Below, in pieces: positions 51,456 to 59,861 of a stretch of DNA of 64,000 nt (positions are counted from its first letter, which is position 1; each line of letters begins with the position of its first letter). The translations under genes and the position numbers were made by a program. Source of the DNA: Antrihabitans auranticaus (GTDB lineage Bacteria > Actinomycetota > Actinomycetes > Mycobacteriales > Mycobacteriaceae); contig NZ_JAEMNW010000010.1 of assembly GCF_016481275.1 (NCBI RefSeq), positions 62,001 to 126,000 on the forward strand, in the 5' to 3' direction. Below the pieces are notes generated by a model, which was not told where the DNA came from, ran no database searches, and worked only from the letters and a program-made list of their open reading frames with translations.

Positions 51456-52742
51456 ATGGGCCGAAGTACTGCGGAGGTGTCGAGGCCCCGGCGACTTGCC
51501 GCTCGCGGCGATGAACCGCTCCGAAGCCCCCGGAACGCAATTCCGATCGTCGCGTTCTCGCTCCTCGCCGGCGTTCTGTTGTTCACGACGGTCGATCCTT
51601 GGCTGCCGGGTGCGGGTCTGTTCATGGGTGGCATCGATCTCGATGTCTATCGTGACGGCGCACAGCACGTCCTCGACGGGCTGCCGCTCTACACCGAGCC
51701 CCTCACCCACGAACTCCTCTACACCTACACGCCTTTCTCCACCTTGATGTTCGTTCCGTTCGCCCTGCTCAACGGCACCGTGGGCGAATACATCTGGATG
51801 GGGTTCAACTTCTTTCTACTGGTCACCATCATCACTCTGTGCTGGCGGATTCTGGGCTACCGAATCACTCCGTACGTGCTCGCCCTGTCCACGCTGCTCG
51901 CCGTCGCATCCGGCTTTCTCGAGCCGGTCCGCACGACTCTGTTCTTCGGTCAGATCAACCTGGTCTTGATGCTGCTGATTCTGTGGGACACAGCGCGACC
52001 GGACGGAAGCCGAATCAAAGGCGTCGGGGTGGGAATCGCGGCGGGAATCAAACTCACCCCGGCCTACTTCGTGCTCTATTTCCTGGCGTTGCGGCAATGG
52101 CGCGCTGCGATGGTCGCCGCACTGACGATCGTGGCGACCGTGGGGGTCAGTGCGCTGATCCTCCCGTCCGACTCGTGGCAGTACTGGACCAAGACGTTCT
52201 TCGACTCCACCCGGATCGGCGACGCTTTCCATGCGTCCAATCAGTCACTCAAGGGCGCGATCACCCGCCTCACCCTGGCCCCCGCACCGACCTGGGTGTG
52301 GCTGTTGCTCGACGCTGTCATTGCGATCGTCAGCATGTTGGTTGTCGTTCGCCTGCATCGTCGTGGCGAAACGTTGCTGGCGGTCACGCTCGCAGGCATG
52401 ACCGCCTCGATCCTCTCGCCCTTCTCCTGGAGTCACCACTGGGTGTGGTTCGTGCCGCTGACCATCTGGTTCATTCATCGAGCGGTCGCCAACCTCTGGT
52501 GGTGGACGGGACCTATCGTGCTGTTCGCCATTGCCGGCTCATGGGCCTACCAGTGGCCACTGAACCGGCTGGTCGTCGGCCTCTACCTGTTCCCGCCGAC
52601 CTGGGTCTCCTGGGACATCCTCGTGAACCTGTATGTCTGGTCCTATGCGCTGATTCTGGCCGGAGCCGCCGTAGTCGCGTGGCGCGCACCCGAGGTTCAG
52701 GTCAGCGACCGTGCGCGCGAAGCTGATACAGCCCCTTCGTAG
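51456..52742 (+). CDS. GT87-type polyprenyl-phosphate-mannose alpha-(1,2)-mannosyltransferase
   Basis: A 428-residue integral membrane glycosyltransferase of the GT-C superfamily (DUF2029). The first extracytoplasmic loop contains the acidic motif GGIDLDVYRDGAQHVLDGLPLYTEP, where the Asp residues are catalytic in this family. FGQINLVLMLLILWDTARPDG and GIAAGIKLTPAYFVLYFLALRQWR are the classic GT87 blocks, and SPFSWSHHWVWFVPL is another. It probably adds alpha-1,2-mannose branches to lipomannan or lipoarabinomannan outside the membrane. ATG 51456 has a GGGGGAG ribosome site. The 3' end overlaps the convergent thioesterase gene by 41 bp. Confidence 0.9.
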   Translation: MGRSTAEVSRPRRLAARGDEPLRSPRNAIPIVAFSLLAGVLLFTTVDPWLPGAGLFMGGIDLDVYRDGAQHVLDGLPLYTEPLTHELLYTYTPFSTLMFVPFALLNGTVGEYIWMGFNFFLLVTIITLCWRILGYRITPYVLALSTLLAVASGFLEPVRTTLFFGQINLVLMLLILWDTARPDGSRIKGVGVGIAAGIKLTPAYFVLYFLALRQWRAAMVAALTIVATVGVSALILPSDSWQYWTKTFFDSTRIGDAFHASNQSLKGAITRLTLAPAPTWVWLLLDAVIAIVSMLVVVRLHRRGETLLAVTLAGMTASILSPFSWSHHWVWFVPLTIWFIHRAVANLWWWTGPIVLFAIAGSWAYQWPLNRLVVGLYLFPPTWVSWDILVNLYVWSYALILAGAAVVAWRAPEVQVSDRAREADTAPS

Positions 52743-53169
52743 TCGCAACGGTCTCACCGGCGCTGTCGGTGACGACCGATTCCAGGACGAAGTCGCACTT
52801 CCCGTTCGCCGCCGCTTCCGCCGTGATGCGGGTGATTTCGTCGTCGCTGAGTGACGCGTCCGCTGTGACGTCTGTTTTGGCGGGTCGTTTGAACGTGATC
52901 TGGATGTCTTTCACAAGTGGGTAATACTCGGCGTTGTCGAATGACGCGATCGAAATGGCGCCGCCCAGCAGTTCCGCCACGGTGAACAGCACGCCGGCAT
53001 ACATGACACCGAAGTGATTCCCGTTGCCCTCGATCGGTACCGACGTCGCGGCGAACCCGCGACGCACATCGAGGGCTTTCACGCCCATCCTGTGCGCCGC
53101 GGGGATCGTGAACTCGAGTGCCGAGTTCATGATGTCGGTGAACGGAGGCTGCTCGTCACCGTCGGTCAT
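52702..53169 (-). CDS. Hotdog-fold thioesterase (DUF4442-like)
   Basis: A 155-residue hotdog protein: MNSALEFTIPAAHRMGVKALDVRRGFAATSVPIEGNGNHFGVMYAGVLFTVAELLGGAISIASFD, then YYPLVKDIQITFKRPAKTDVTADASL and CDFVLESVVTDSAGETVATTKGLYQLR. It resembles the DUF4442 subgroup of thioesterases acting on CoA esters. Its ATG shares one base with the stop of the acyl-CoA dehydrogenase gene, so it ends the beta-oxidation operon and probably releases CoA from intermediates. Confidence 0.85.
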   Translation of the reverse strand: MTDGDEQPPFTDIMNSALEFTIPAAHRMGVKALDVRRGFAATSVPIEGNGNHFGVMYAGVLFTVAELLGGAISIASFDNAEYYPLVKDIQITFKRPAKTDVTADASLSDDEITRITAEAAANGKCDFVLESVVTDSAGETVATTKGLYQLRAHGR

Positions 53170-54425
53170 CAGGCCAGCAATCCCTTGGCGACATGGGTGA
53201 TCTGCACCTCGTTGCTGCCCGCGTAGATCATCAGGGACTTGGCATCGCGGGCCAGTTGTTCGACGTGATACTCCCGCATGTACCCGTTCCCGCCGAGGAG
53301 TTGTACAGCCTCCATCGCGACATCGGTCGCGGCTTCCGACGTGTACCACTTGACCGCCGAGGCCTCGGCCAGACTCGGTGTCTTGCCGTCGCGTGCCATG
53401 TCGATGCCACGGAACACCATGTTCTGCACCTGAACTCGCGCCAACTCCATCTTTGCGAGCTTCAACTGGATCAGCTGGAAATCGCTGATCGGCTGACCCC
53501 ACAGCTTGCGGTTCTTCGCGTAGGCCGTACAGACGCGCAGGCACTCTTCGATAACGCCGAGCGCCATCGCCGCAACCCCCATGCGCTCCATGACGAATCC
53601 GGACTTGGCACTGTCGCGGCCGTCGCCACCCTCGTGATTCTCGGTCTCGCCGAGCAGCCGGTCCTTGCCGACCCGCACGTTGTCGAAGAACAGCTCGCCG
53701 GTCGGGGACGAGTTCATCCCCATCTTCTTGAACGCCTTCGGCTGAGTCAGCCCTTCCATGCCCGAATCGAGCACGAAGGTCAGCACCTTCCGGTTGCGCT
53801 TGTCGGCGCCGTCGCCCTCGTCGAGCTTCGCGTAGACGACGATGACATCCGCGTCCGGTCCGTTGGTGATGAAGGTCTTCTGGCCGTTGAGGATGTAGTC
53901 CTCGCCGTCGCGCCGGACGTAGGTCTTCATGCCGCCGAACGCATCCGAACCGGAATCCGGTTCGGTCAACGCCCACGCCGCTACCTTCTCGAAGGTTGCG
54001 AGCTCGGGCAGCCACCGCTTCTTCTGCGCGAGCGTGCCGCGGGCCATGATCGTCGTTGCGCCGAGGCCCAGGCTCACGCCGATCGCCGCACACAGTCCCA
54101 TACTGACCGCGCAGAGCTCCTTGACGAGGATGAGCCCCATCCCCTCCTGCCCGCCGAGCAGCGATCCGCCTTGCTTCTTACCCTTCTTGGAATCGCCCGA
54201 GGCGTCGGGGCCTGCAGCCTCGCGCTCCTCTTCCTTGGCGAGCATCTTCTCGATGGACTCGCGAGCCATCTGATCGATACCGAAAGCCGCGAACAGCTTT
54301 CGGATGATCGGGTACGGCTTCATCTCGCCGCTTTCCAGCGCCTCGACGTGCGGGCGGACTTCCGCGTCGACGAACTGGCGGATGGCGTCCTGGATCAGCA
54401 GATCGGTTTCAGACCATTCATACAT
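53169..54425 (-). CDS. Acyl-CoA dehydrogenase
   Basis: A 418-residue FAD enzyme that introduces the alpha,beta double bond in acyl-CoA. ALTEPDSGSDAFGGMKTYVRR, LNGQKTFITNG and KKMGMNSSPTGELFFDNVRV are family motifs. The usual catalytic Glu in the C-terminal IYEG motif is Ala402 (IYAGSNEVQ). A Glu at 280 (SGFVMERMGVAAMALG) is where isovaleryl-CoA dehydrogenase has its base, so that type of active site is likely. Residues 58-95 form an unusual charged, glycine-rich insertion (EEEREAAGPDASGDSKKGKK). Substrates may be branched or steroid-side-chain CoA esters. Confidence 0.92.
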   Translation of the reverse strand: MYEWSETDLLIQDAIRQFVDAEVRPHVEALESGEMKPYPIIRKLFAAFGIDQMARESIEKMLAKEEEREAAGPDASGDSKKGKKQGGSLLGGQEGMGLILVKELCAVSMGLCAAIGVSLGLGATTIMARGTLAQKKRWLPELATFEKVAAWALTEPDSGSDAFGGMKTYVRRDGEDYILNGQKTFITNGPDADVIVVYAKLDEGDGADKRNRKVLTFVLDSGMEGLTQPKAFKKMGMNSSPTGELFFDNVRVGKDRLLGETENHEGGDGRDSAKSGFVMERMGVAAMALGVIEECLRVCTAYAKNRKLWGQPISDFQLIQLKLAKMELARVQVQNMVFRGIDMARDGKTPSLAEASAVKWYTSEAATDVAMEAVQLLGGNGYMREYHVEQLARDAKSLMIYAGSNEVQITHVAKGLLA

Positions 54426-54440
54426 GGTTCGAGTCTTCTC

Positions 54441-55310
54441 TCAAGGGAGGCGGTTTGCGATGTCATCGATCAACCAGGGGCCATCGGTTTCGATGGTCCG
54501 CACGTCGTGCCAGCCGCCGAGCTCGGAGATGGCGCCGCCCTGGACGGCGAAGACCTTGCCGGTGATCGGGCACTTCTCGGTTGCGAGGTAGGCGACGAGC
54601 GGTGAGATGTTGGCCGGGCTGAAGGCGTCGAACTCGCCCTCCTCGACTTCCTGGGCGAACAGCACGTCCATGCCGGGCGTCGCGAGCGTGAGCCGGGTTC
54701 GCGCGATCGGCGCGATAGCGTTGACCCGGACCCCGTAGCGCTCCAGCTCGTCCGCGGCGACGAGCGTCAGCGCCGCGATGCCCGCCTTGGCGGCGCCGTA
54801 GTTCGCCTGTCCGGCATTTGGCAGCGTCACGCCCGAAGCAGACGCCGTGTTCACCACGGCGGCGTTGGGCTGATTCCCCGCCTTGCTCTGTGCCTTCCAG
54901 TACGCAGCCGCGTGGTGCAAAACGGCCGCGTGCCCCTTCAGGTGCACCGCGATGACCGCGTCCCACTGCGACTCGTCGAGCCCGGCGATGAAGCTGTCAC
55001 GCAGGATGCCTGCATTGTTGATCACGATGTCGAGCTGCCCGAACTCCGAAACAGCCTGATCGACAAGATTTTTCGCACCGTCCCAGGTCGCCACGTTGTC
55101 CGTGTTGGCAACAGCACGCCCGCCGGCCGCGACGATCTCGTTTGCGACCTCCTGCGCGGGACCGGTATCGGCGCCCTCACCGGTGTTGCTTCCACCGAGG
55201 TCGTTGACGACGACGGCCGCTCCCTCGCCGGCGAAAAGCAGCGCATGCTCGCGGCCGATGCCGCGGCCCGCGCCGGTGATGACGGCAACCCGTCCGTCCA
55301 GTGAACCCAT
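54441..55310 (-). CDS. Short-chain dehydrogenase/reductase (multifunctional-enzyme-2-like)
   Basis: A 289-residue SDR: VAVITGAGRGIGREHALLFAGEGAAVVVNDLGG is the cofactor fold, NNAGILRDSFIAGLDESQWDAVIAVHLKGHAAVLHHAAAYW the central region, and NTASASGVTLPNAGQANYGAAKAGI carries Ser, Tyr and Lys of the active site. The NDLGGS loop and the RDSFI segment are typical of the dehydrogenase domain of peroxisomal multifunctional enzyme 2 and of Hsd4A-like steroid-side-chain enzymes. It probably oxidises 3-hydroxyacyl-CoA made by the adjacent MaoC hydratase. Confidence 0.92.
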   Translation of the reverse strand: MGSLDGRVAVITGAGRGIGREHALLFAGEGAAVVVNDLGGSNTGEGADTGPAQEVANEIVAAGGRAVANTDNVATWDGAKNLVDQAVSEFGQLDIVINNAGILRDSFIAGLDESQWDAVIAVHLKGHAAVLHHAAAYWKAQSKAGNQPNAAVVNTASASGVTLPNAGQANYGAAKAGIAALTLVAADELERYGVRVNAIAPIARTRLTLATPGMDVLFAQEVEEGEFDAFSPANISPLVAYLATEKCPITGKVFAVQGGAISELGGWHDVRTIETDGPWLIDDIANRLP

Positions 55311-55333
55311 ATAACTGCTCCCTTCGGTCGCCT

Positions 55334-55374
55334 GTGCGCGGTCAGCGAGTCCAGGGACTCGCTGCGCGCACGGG
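55334..55374. repeat. Hairpin-forming dispersed repeat, copy 2
   Basis: A 41-bp element beginning GTGCGCGGTCAGCGAGTCCA and ending CGCGCACGGG, differing from the copy at 38571-38612 at three positions, one of them a deletion. CAGCGAGTCC pairs perfectly with GGACTCGCTG, and GTGCGC with GCGCAC. One base separates it from the stop codon of the MaoC gene, the same placement as copy 1. Confidence 0.85.
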
Positions 55375-55375
55375 G

Positions 55376-56233
55376 TCAGTCTCTGATTTCTGCCAAACCG
55401 TCTGTGATGACGAAGTCGTCGCCGCGCGCGGTTTCGAAGCCGTACGACGTGATGCCGTTCGCCGAACCCTTTCGGTAGATGCGGGTTTCGAGGTCGTCAC
55501 CCGGGATCACCATCTTCGAGAAGCGCACCGCAAAGCGGGTGAGCCTGCCGACGTCCGAGCCGCCGACCTCCGTCAGCACCGCCCACGACGTGAAGGCCAT
55601 CGTGCACAAACCGTGCGCGATGATGCCGGGCAATCCAGCGCTCTTGGCGATCTCGTCGTCGAGGTGGATCGGCATCGGATCACCCGATGCGGGCGAGTAC
55701 CGATACGTCTGGTCGAGATCGACGTGCTGGCTTACCTTCGCGACCGGGGCCGAATCCTGCAGGCTCGCATCGAACTTGTGCTCCGGCGTCAATTCGCCGA
55801 CCGCTTTGCCTGCATTGTGCCCACGGAAGAAGCAGGTGACGTACTGCTCGTTCACCAGTTCGCCGTCCTCCGTGCGGCATTCGATGTAGACCGCGGCACG
55901 CGTGCCCTTCTCCAAGCCCTCGTAGCCGGTCATCTTCGCCCGCGAGACGAGCTTGTCCCCCGGCCTGATCGGCCGGTGAAAGTGGAAGTCCTGCTCGCCG
56001 TGCACAACTCGCGGAATCAGTTGGATCGGAACAACTTCGATCGTCGGCGTCATCAACGATTCGAACACCGGCACGATGCCGAACACCGGTGGCGCGACGT
56101 CACCCCGCAGGTGTGCCTCGATCGGGTCGTTCGTCGCCTCCGCGTATGCGACGATGCGCTCGCGCGTCACCTCGAACCGCTCTTCGTCGGCCCAGACGCC
56201 CAGGCCGTTGTCGTCGAATTCGAGATCGCTCAT
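55376..56233 (-). CDS. MaoC-type double-hotdog enoyl-CoA hydratase
   Basis: A 285-residue protein with two hotdog units. The N-terminal half (ERFEVTRERIVAYAEATNDPIEAHLRGDVAPPVFGIVPVFESLM) is the non-catalytic lid. The C-terminal half carries the hydratase-2 motif YSPASGDPMPIHLDDEIAKSAGLPGIIAHGLCTMAF with catalytic Asp and His. It should hydrate trans-2-enoyl-CoA to (R)-3-hydroxyacyl-CoA, compatible with the multifunctional-enzyme-2-type SDR downstream. Position between the SRPBCC protein and the SDR places it in the middle of the operon. Confidence 0.93.
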   Translation of the reverse strand: MSDLEFDDNGLGVWADEERFEVTRERIVAYAEATNDPIEAHLRGDVAPPVFGIVPVFESLMTPTIEVVPIQLIPRVVHGEQDFHFHRPIRPGDKLVSRAKMTGYEGLEKGTRAAVYIECRTEDGELVNEQYVTCFFRGHNAGKAVGELTPEHKFDASLQDSAPVAKVSQHVDLDQTYRYSPASGDPMPIHLDDEIAKSAGLPGIIAHGLCTMAFTSWAVLTEVGGSDVGRLTRFAVRFSKMVIPGDDLETRIYRKGSANGITSYGFETARGDDFVITDGLAEIRD

Positions 56234-56234
56234 A

Positions 56235-56675
56235 TCAGGACGCCGCTGCCGCGAGTTCCGTCAACTGCTCGAGTGTCGTGTCGAGCTGCTTCGCGCCGTC
56301 CTTCTCGACCGCTTTGGCCAGCGCACCCTTGAGCAGAGCGCCTTCGAAATCGCCGGAGACGGTGAACTTGGAGCCCTCACCTGCGGGCTCGATGGTGAAG
56401 TTGAACTCGCATTTGACACCCGCCATACCGGTTCCTGCCAACGTCAGCGAGGTCGGGGCGTCGACCTTCAGCACGGTCCATTCGATCTTGTTCGCCATCC
56501 CGAGCATGACGATCTTTGCGACCAGCTTGGAGCCCTCGGACAGCGTCGCGGGCGGCTCCTCCATCCAACGGTCGTGAATGGTGAACCACTTGTCCCATGT
56601 GGAGGTGTCGGACACTGTCGCCCACAGCGCTTCGGGCTTGACCGGAAGTTCACGCGTTGCTTCGATGGATCCCAT
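56235..56675 (-). CDS. SRPBCC family protein (polyketide cyclase/CoxG-like)
   Basis: A 146-residue helix-grip protein: MGSIEATRELPVKPEALWATVSDTSTWDKWFTIHDRWMEEPPATLSEGSKLVAKIVMLGMANKIEWTVLKVDAPTSLTLAGTG, then KCEFNFTIEPAGEGSKFTVSGDFEGALLKGALAKAVEKDG. The cavity binds hydrophobic ligands. Between a thiolase and a MaoC hydratase, it may shuttle a bulky acyl or sterol intermediate; that role is inferred. The MaoC start follows one base after its stop. Confidence 0.9.
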   Translation of the reverse strand: MGSIEATRELPVKPEALWATVSDTSTWDKWFTIHDRWMEEPPATLSEGSKLVAKIVMLGMANKIEWTVLKVDAPTSLTLAGTGMAGVKCEFNFTIEPAGEGSKFTVSGDFEGALLKGALAKAVEKDGAKQLDTTLEQLTELAAAAS

Positions 56676-56703
56676 TGTCTTGCGCTCCTTAGGTTTTCGA
56701 TGG

Positions 56704-57891
56704 TTAACGTTCTGCGCGCTGGTAGGCGGTGACTACCACTGCCCCGCCCAGGCCGATGTTGTGTTGCAGGGCAGCGGTCACGTTGTCGACCTGACGCTTG
56801 TCGGCGGTGCCACGCAGCTGCCAGGTGAGCTCGGCGCATTGCGCCAACCCGGTCGCCCCTAGCGGATGACCCTTGGAGATCAACCCGCCGGACGGATTGA
56901 CGACCCATTTGCCGCCGTAGGTCGTCTCGTTGTTGTCGATCAACTTTCCGGCTTCGCCCTCCCCGCACAGGCCAAGGGCTTCGTAGAGGAGGAGTTCGTT
57001 GGCCGAGAAGCAGTCGTGCAGCTCGATCACCTGGAAGTCGTCGGCACCGAGGCCGGCCTGGTCGTAGACCTTCTGCGCCGCTTGCACATTCATGTCATAG
57101 CCGACCAGGTTCTTGCAGGTGCCGTCGAACGTCGACCGGAAGTCTGTCGTCATCGCCTGCCCGACGATCTCGACCGCCTGACCGGCCAAATTGTGCTTGT
57201 CGACGAACGCCTCGCTGGCAAGAATCGCTGCACCCGAACCGTCGGAGGTCGGCGAACATTGCAGTTTGGTGAGGGGGTCGTAGATCATCCGCGAACCCAG
57301 GATGTCCTCCAGCGAATACTCGTCACGGAATTGCGAGTACGGGTTGTTCACGGAGTGCTTGTGGTTCTTGTAACCGATCTTGGCGAAGTGCTCGGCCGTG
57401 GTCCCGTAGGCCTTCATATGCTCGCGACCGGCGGCGCCGAACATCCACGGCGCGGGCGGGAACAACACCTCCGAGATCTCGGCGAGCGCCATCAGATGCT
57501 TCGCCATCGGCTGTTCACGGTCGTCGTACGTCGCGCCGAGCGAGCCAGGCTGCATCTTCTCGAAGCCGAGCGCGATCGTGCAGTCCGCGAGACCGCCGCG
57601 AATCGCCTGGGCGGCAAGGTAAAGAGCTGTCGACCCGGTCGAACAGTTGTTGTTGACGTTGACGATAGGAATACCGGTCATGCCGAGTTCGTAGAGTGCA
57701 CGCTGACCTGAGGTCGACTCGCCGTAGACGTAGCCGACGTATCCCTGTTCGACCTCGTCGAAGCTGATTCCCGCATCCTCGAGCGCACGCGTGCCCGACT
57801 CGAGTGCCATGTCGGGGTAATCCCAATCCTTACTGCCCGGTTTCTCGAACTTCGTCATACCGACGCCGACTACGTAGACCTTCTGCGGCAC
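56704..57891 (-). CDS. SCP-x-type thiolase / lipid-transfer protein, Ltp1-like
   Basis: A 395-residue thiolase-fold protein. [39 protein letters not shown] begins it. [42 protein letters not shown] holds the active-site Cys; [20 protein letters not shown] and [20 protein letters not shown] hold the catalytic His and second Cys region. It closely resembles mycobacterial Ltp1 (Rv2790c type). Such enzymes cleave or condense 3-keto or 3-hydroxy CoA thioesters of sterol side chains or fatty acids. GTG 57891 has GGAGG six bases upstream. First gene of the operon. Confidence 0.92.
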   Translation of the reverse strand: MPQKVYVVGVGMTKFEKPGSKDWDYPDMALESGTRALEDAGISFDEVEQGYVGYVYGESTSGQRALYELGMTGIPIVNVNNNCSTGSTALYLAAQAIRGGLADCTIALGFEKMQPGSLGATYDDREQPMAKHLMALAEISEVLFPPAPWMFGAAGREHMKAYGTTAEHFAKIGYKNHKHSVNNPYSQFRDEYSLEDILGSRMIYDPLTKLQCSPTSDGSGAAILASEAFVDKHNLAGQAVEIVGQAMTTDFRSTFDGTCKNLVGYDMNVQAAQKVYDQAGLGADDFQVIELHDCFSANELLLYEALGLCGEGEAGKLIDNNETTYGGKWVVNPSGGLISKGHPLGATGLAQCAELTWQLRGTADKRQVDNVTAALQHNIGLGGAVVVTAYQRAER

Positions 57892-57979
57892 TTCGGACCT
57901 CCACGTTTGGATACAGACTTCATTGACTACACGTGTGATCACCGTAGGATTGAGAACACCCGTAGTCAACGGCCCTACA

Positions 57980-57995
57980 TGTGATCCAGATCACT
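57980..57995. promoter_or_regulatory. Candidate CRP-type site
   Basis: TGTGATCCAGATCACT matches TGTGA-N6-TCACA at nine of ten defined positions, the pattern bound by mycobacterial CRP. It lies between the divergent Ltp1 and TetR genes, 89 bp from the former and 102 bp from the latter. A shorter palindrome, GTGATCAC, is at 57935-57942. Confidence 0.5.
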
Positions 57996-58096
57996 CCGAA
58001 TTCCGCATAGGGGAACTACCTCCGTCGCGCGCAGATAAAGTGCGACGAACACAAACACAGTGCAGGAGCACGAAGCAGTACAGGAAGAAGGCCAGC

Positions 58097-58780
58097 GTGA
58101 CCCGTGCGAAATCGGCGCACCGCGGCGGTGCCGCGCGGTCGAGGCCGGGAACCACGCTCGTCGAGCGAAAGTCACTCCGCCGAGCGGCGCTCGTGAACGC
58201 CGCCTTCGACATCATCGGCGAGGAAGGCTCCACCGCTGTCACGGTCCGTGCGCTCTGCCGCCGAACCGAACTGACGGCACGCTACTTCTACGAAAGCTTC
58301 GACAGCCGCGACGAGCTGATCGTCGGCATGTTCGCAGGCGTTGCCAACGAGGTACACGAGGCGCTTGCCGCGGCCGTCGCGAACCTCGACGGCAAACCAG
58401 ACGAAATAGCCCGCGCGACAATCGAAATCATCGTCGACTTCGTCGTCGAACACCCCCGCAAGGCGCGGTTGCTGCTGGTCGAACCGTTCTCGGATCCGGC
58501 GTTGAGCGGCATAACCATCGCTCAGGTGCCCGCCTTCACCAGGCTCATTCGCCATCAACTGCCGACATCGGCCGGAAAGACGAAGCGCACTCTGACGTCG
58601 GTCGGCCTCGCAGGCGGTCTCAGCGCAATCTTTTCGTCGTGGCTGTCCGGCTCCATTCGGGCGTCGCGGGAAGAGATTGTGGAACACTGCGTCTCGTTGC
58701 TCGAAGGCGCGTGGATCGGCGGCAACGCGAGCGGTGTGGGACTGCCGCGTCCATCAGTCCCACCACGAACCAAGTCCTAG
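58097..58780 (+). CDS. TetR/AcrR family transcriptional regulator
   Basis: A 227-residue regulator. ERKSLRRAALVNAAFDIIGEEGSTAVTVRALCRRTELTARYFYESFDSRDELIVGMFAGVANEV is the DNA-binding region. The C-terminal domain contains ARLLLVEPFSDPALSG and LAGGLSAIFSSWLSG, a pattern of TetR proteins near fatty acid and sterol genes. It is divergent from the Ltp1 operon, so it likely represses that operon in response to an acyl-CoA. GTG 58097 follows a GAAGAAGG site. Confidence 0.9.
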   Translation: MTRAKSAHRGGAARSRPGTTLVERKSLRRAALVNAAFDIIGEEGSTAVTVRALCRRTELTARYFYESFDSRDELIVGMFAGVANEVHEALAAAVANLDGKPDEIARATIEIIVDFVVEHPRKARLLLVEPFSDPALSGITIAQVPAFTRLIRHQLPTSAGKTKRTLTSVGLAGGLSAIFSSWLSGSIRASREEIVEHCVSLLEGAWIGGNASGVGLPRPSVPPRTKS

Positions 58781-59583
58781 CTTTCCGCTGGCGGCTCGCC
58801 GACCGTTGTGCTCGGGTCGATCAGACCGAACACCTCACCCTGCTGACCCGCCAGCACGAGCATCCTGCCGAACGGGCTGTCGTCCGGACCCATTATGACG
58901 GTCGAACCCAGTTCGGTCGCCTTCGCGAGCGAGGCGTCGATGTCGTCGCTCTGGAACCAGGTCAACCAGTTCGCCGGGACTTCCGCAGGCAACATCGTGT
59001 CGTCGAAAATTCCACCGACACTGTCGGAGCCGCCTGGGAGCGTGAAGGTTGTATAGGAGAAGTCGACGCCGTCGCCGACCTCTGTGTAGGTGTAGCCGAA
59101 GACCGCCGAGTAGAAGTCCTTGGCCGCGCCGTAGTCGCCGGTGTGCAACTCGTTCCAGCAGTAGGCGCCGTTCTCGTTGAAAACGCCGGCGCCCTTGTGG
59201 GACTTGGCTTCCCAGACTCCGAACGTCGCGCCCGTCGGATCGGTCGCGATGAGCATCCTGCCGACGTCCATCACATCGAACGCCGGGATGACAACCTGGC
59301 CACCCGCGCCGGTGATCTTTTCGGCCACCTCGTCAGCGCTGTCTGCGGCGAAGTAGGTAGTCCACACCGACGGCATTTCCATGTCTGCCGACTTCTCGCC
59401 GATACCGGCGGCAGGCTTTCCGCTCAGCGAGGCCGTCAGATAGCCGCCCGCCTCGGGCGGCGAATCCTGCACGTCCCAGCCCAGAAGCGCCGAGTAGTAA
59501 GCGCGGGCCTTGGCAGTGTCGTCGACCTGACAATCGACCCAACAGGGTGTTCCCTGCGACCAGGCCTCGTCACGTGTTGGCAT
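58777..59583 (-). CDS. VOC family protein with two glyoxalase-like domains
   Basis: A 268-residue protein with two tandem vicinal-oxygen-chelate domains: TPCWVDCQVDDTAKARAYYSALLGWDV...GRMLIATDPTGATFGVWEA and YCWNELHTGDYGAAKDFYSAVFGYTYTEV...GRMLVLAGQQGEVFGLIDP. It resembles the mycobacterial CFP30B-like hydrolase group. Metal residues are not complete in both halves, so binding rather than catalysis is possible. Its stop overlaps the convergent TetR stop by four bases. Confidence 0.9.
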   Translation of the reverse strand: MPTRDEAWSQGTPCWVDCQVDDTAKARAYYSALLGWDVQDSPPEAGGYLTASLSGKPAAGIGEKSADMEMPSVWTTYFAADSADEVAEKITGAGGQVVIPAFDVMDVGRMLIATDPTGATFGVWEAKSHKGAGVFNENGAYCWNELHTGDYGAAKDFYSAVFGYTYTEVGDGVDFSYTTFTLPGGSDSVGGIFDDTMLPAEVPANWLTWFQSDDIDASLAKATELGSTVIMGPDDSPFGRMLVLAGQQGEVFGLIDPSTTVGEPPAES

Positions 59584-59861
59584 GTCGTTGTCCTCCGAAT
59601 CATGAGCCGTGCCGGCCACGGGCCGCGACCGCGATCACAAGACAACCACTGCCCACCGACAAGAAACACGAAGTTCGGAAGAACAACCGCCGTCGAAATT
59701 ACAGCGACCCGCAGGCTCGCACTTCTGCCGACCGTGCGGAATACACCCCGCGCAACAGACGTTGACGGGTGGGCTCGCCCCGGCAGCAGAGTTCGAAAAC
59801 TGGCCACTGTTACCGCCGGGTAGGATCAGGTGTCCATAATCAGGCAAAAGTGAGGCAGTTC

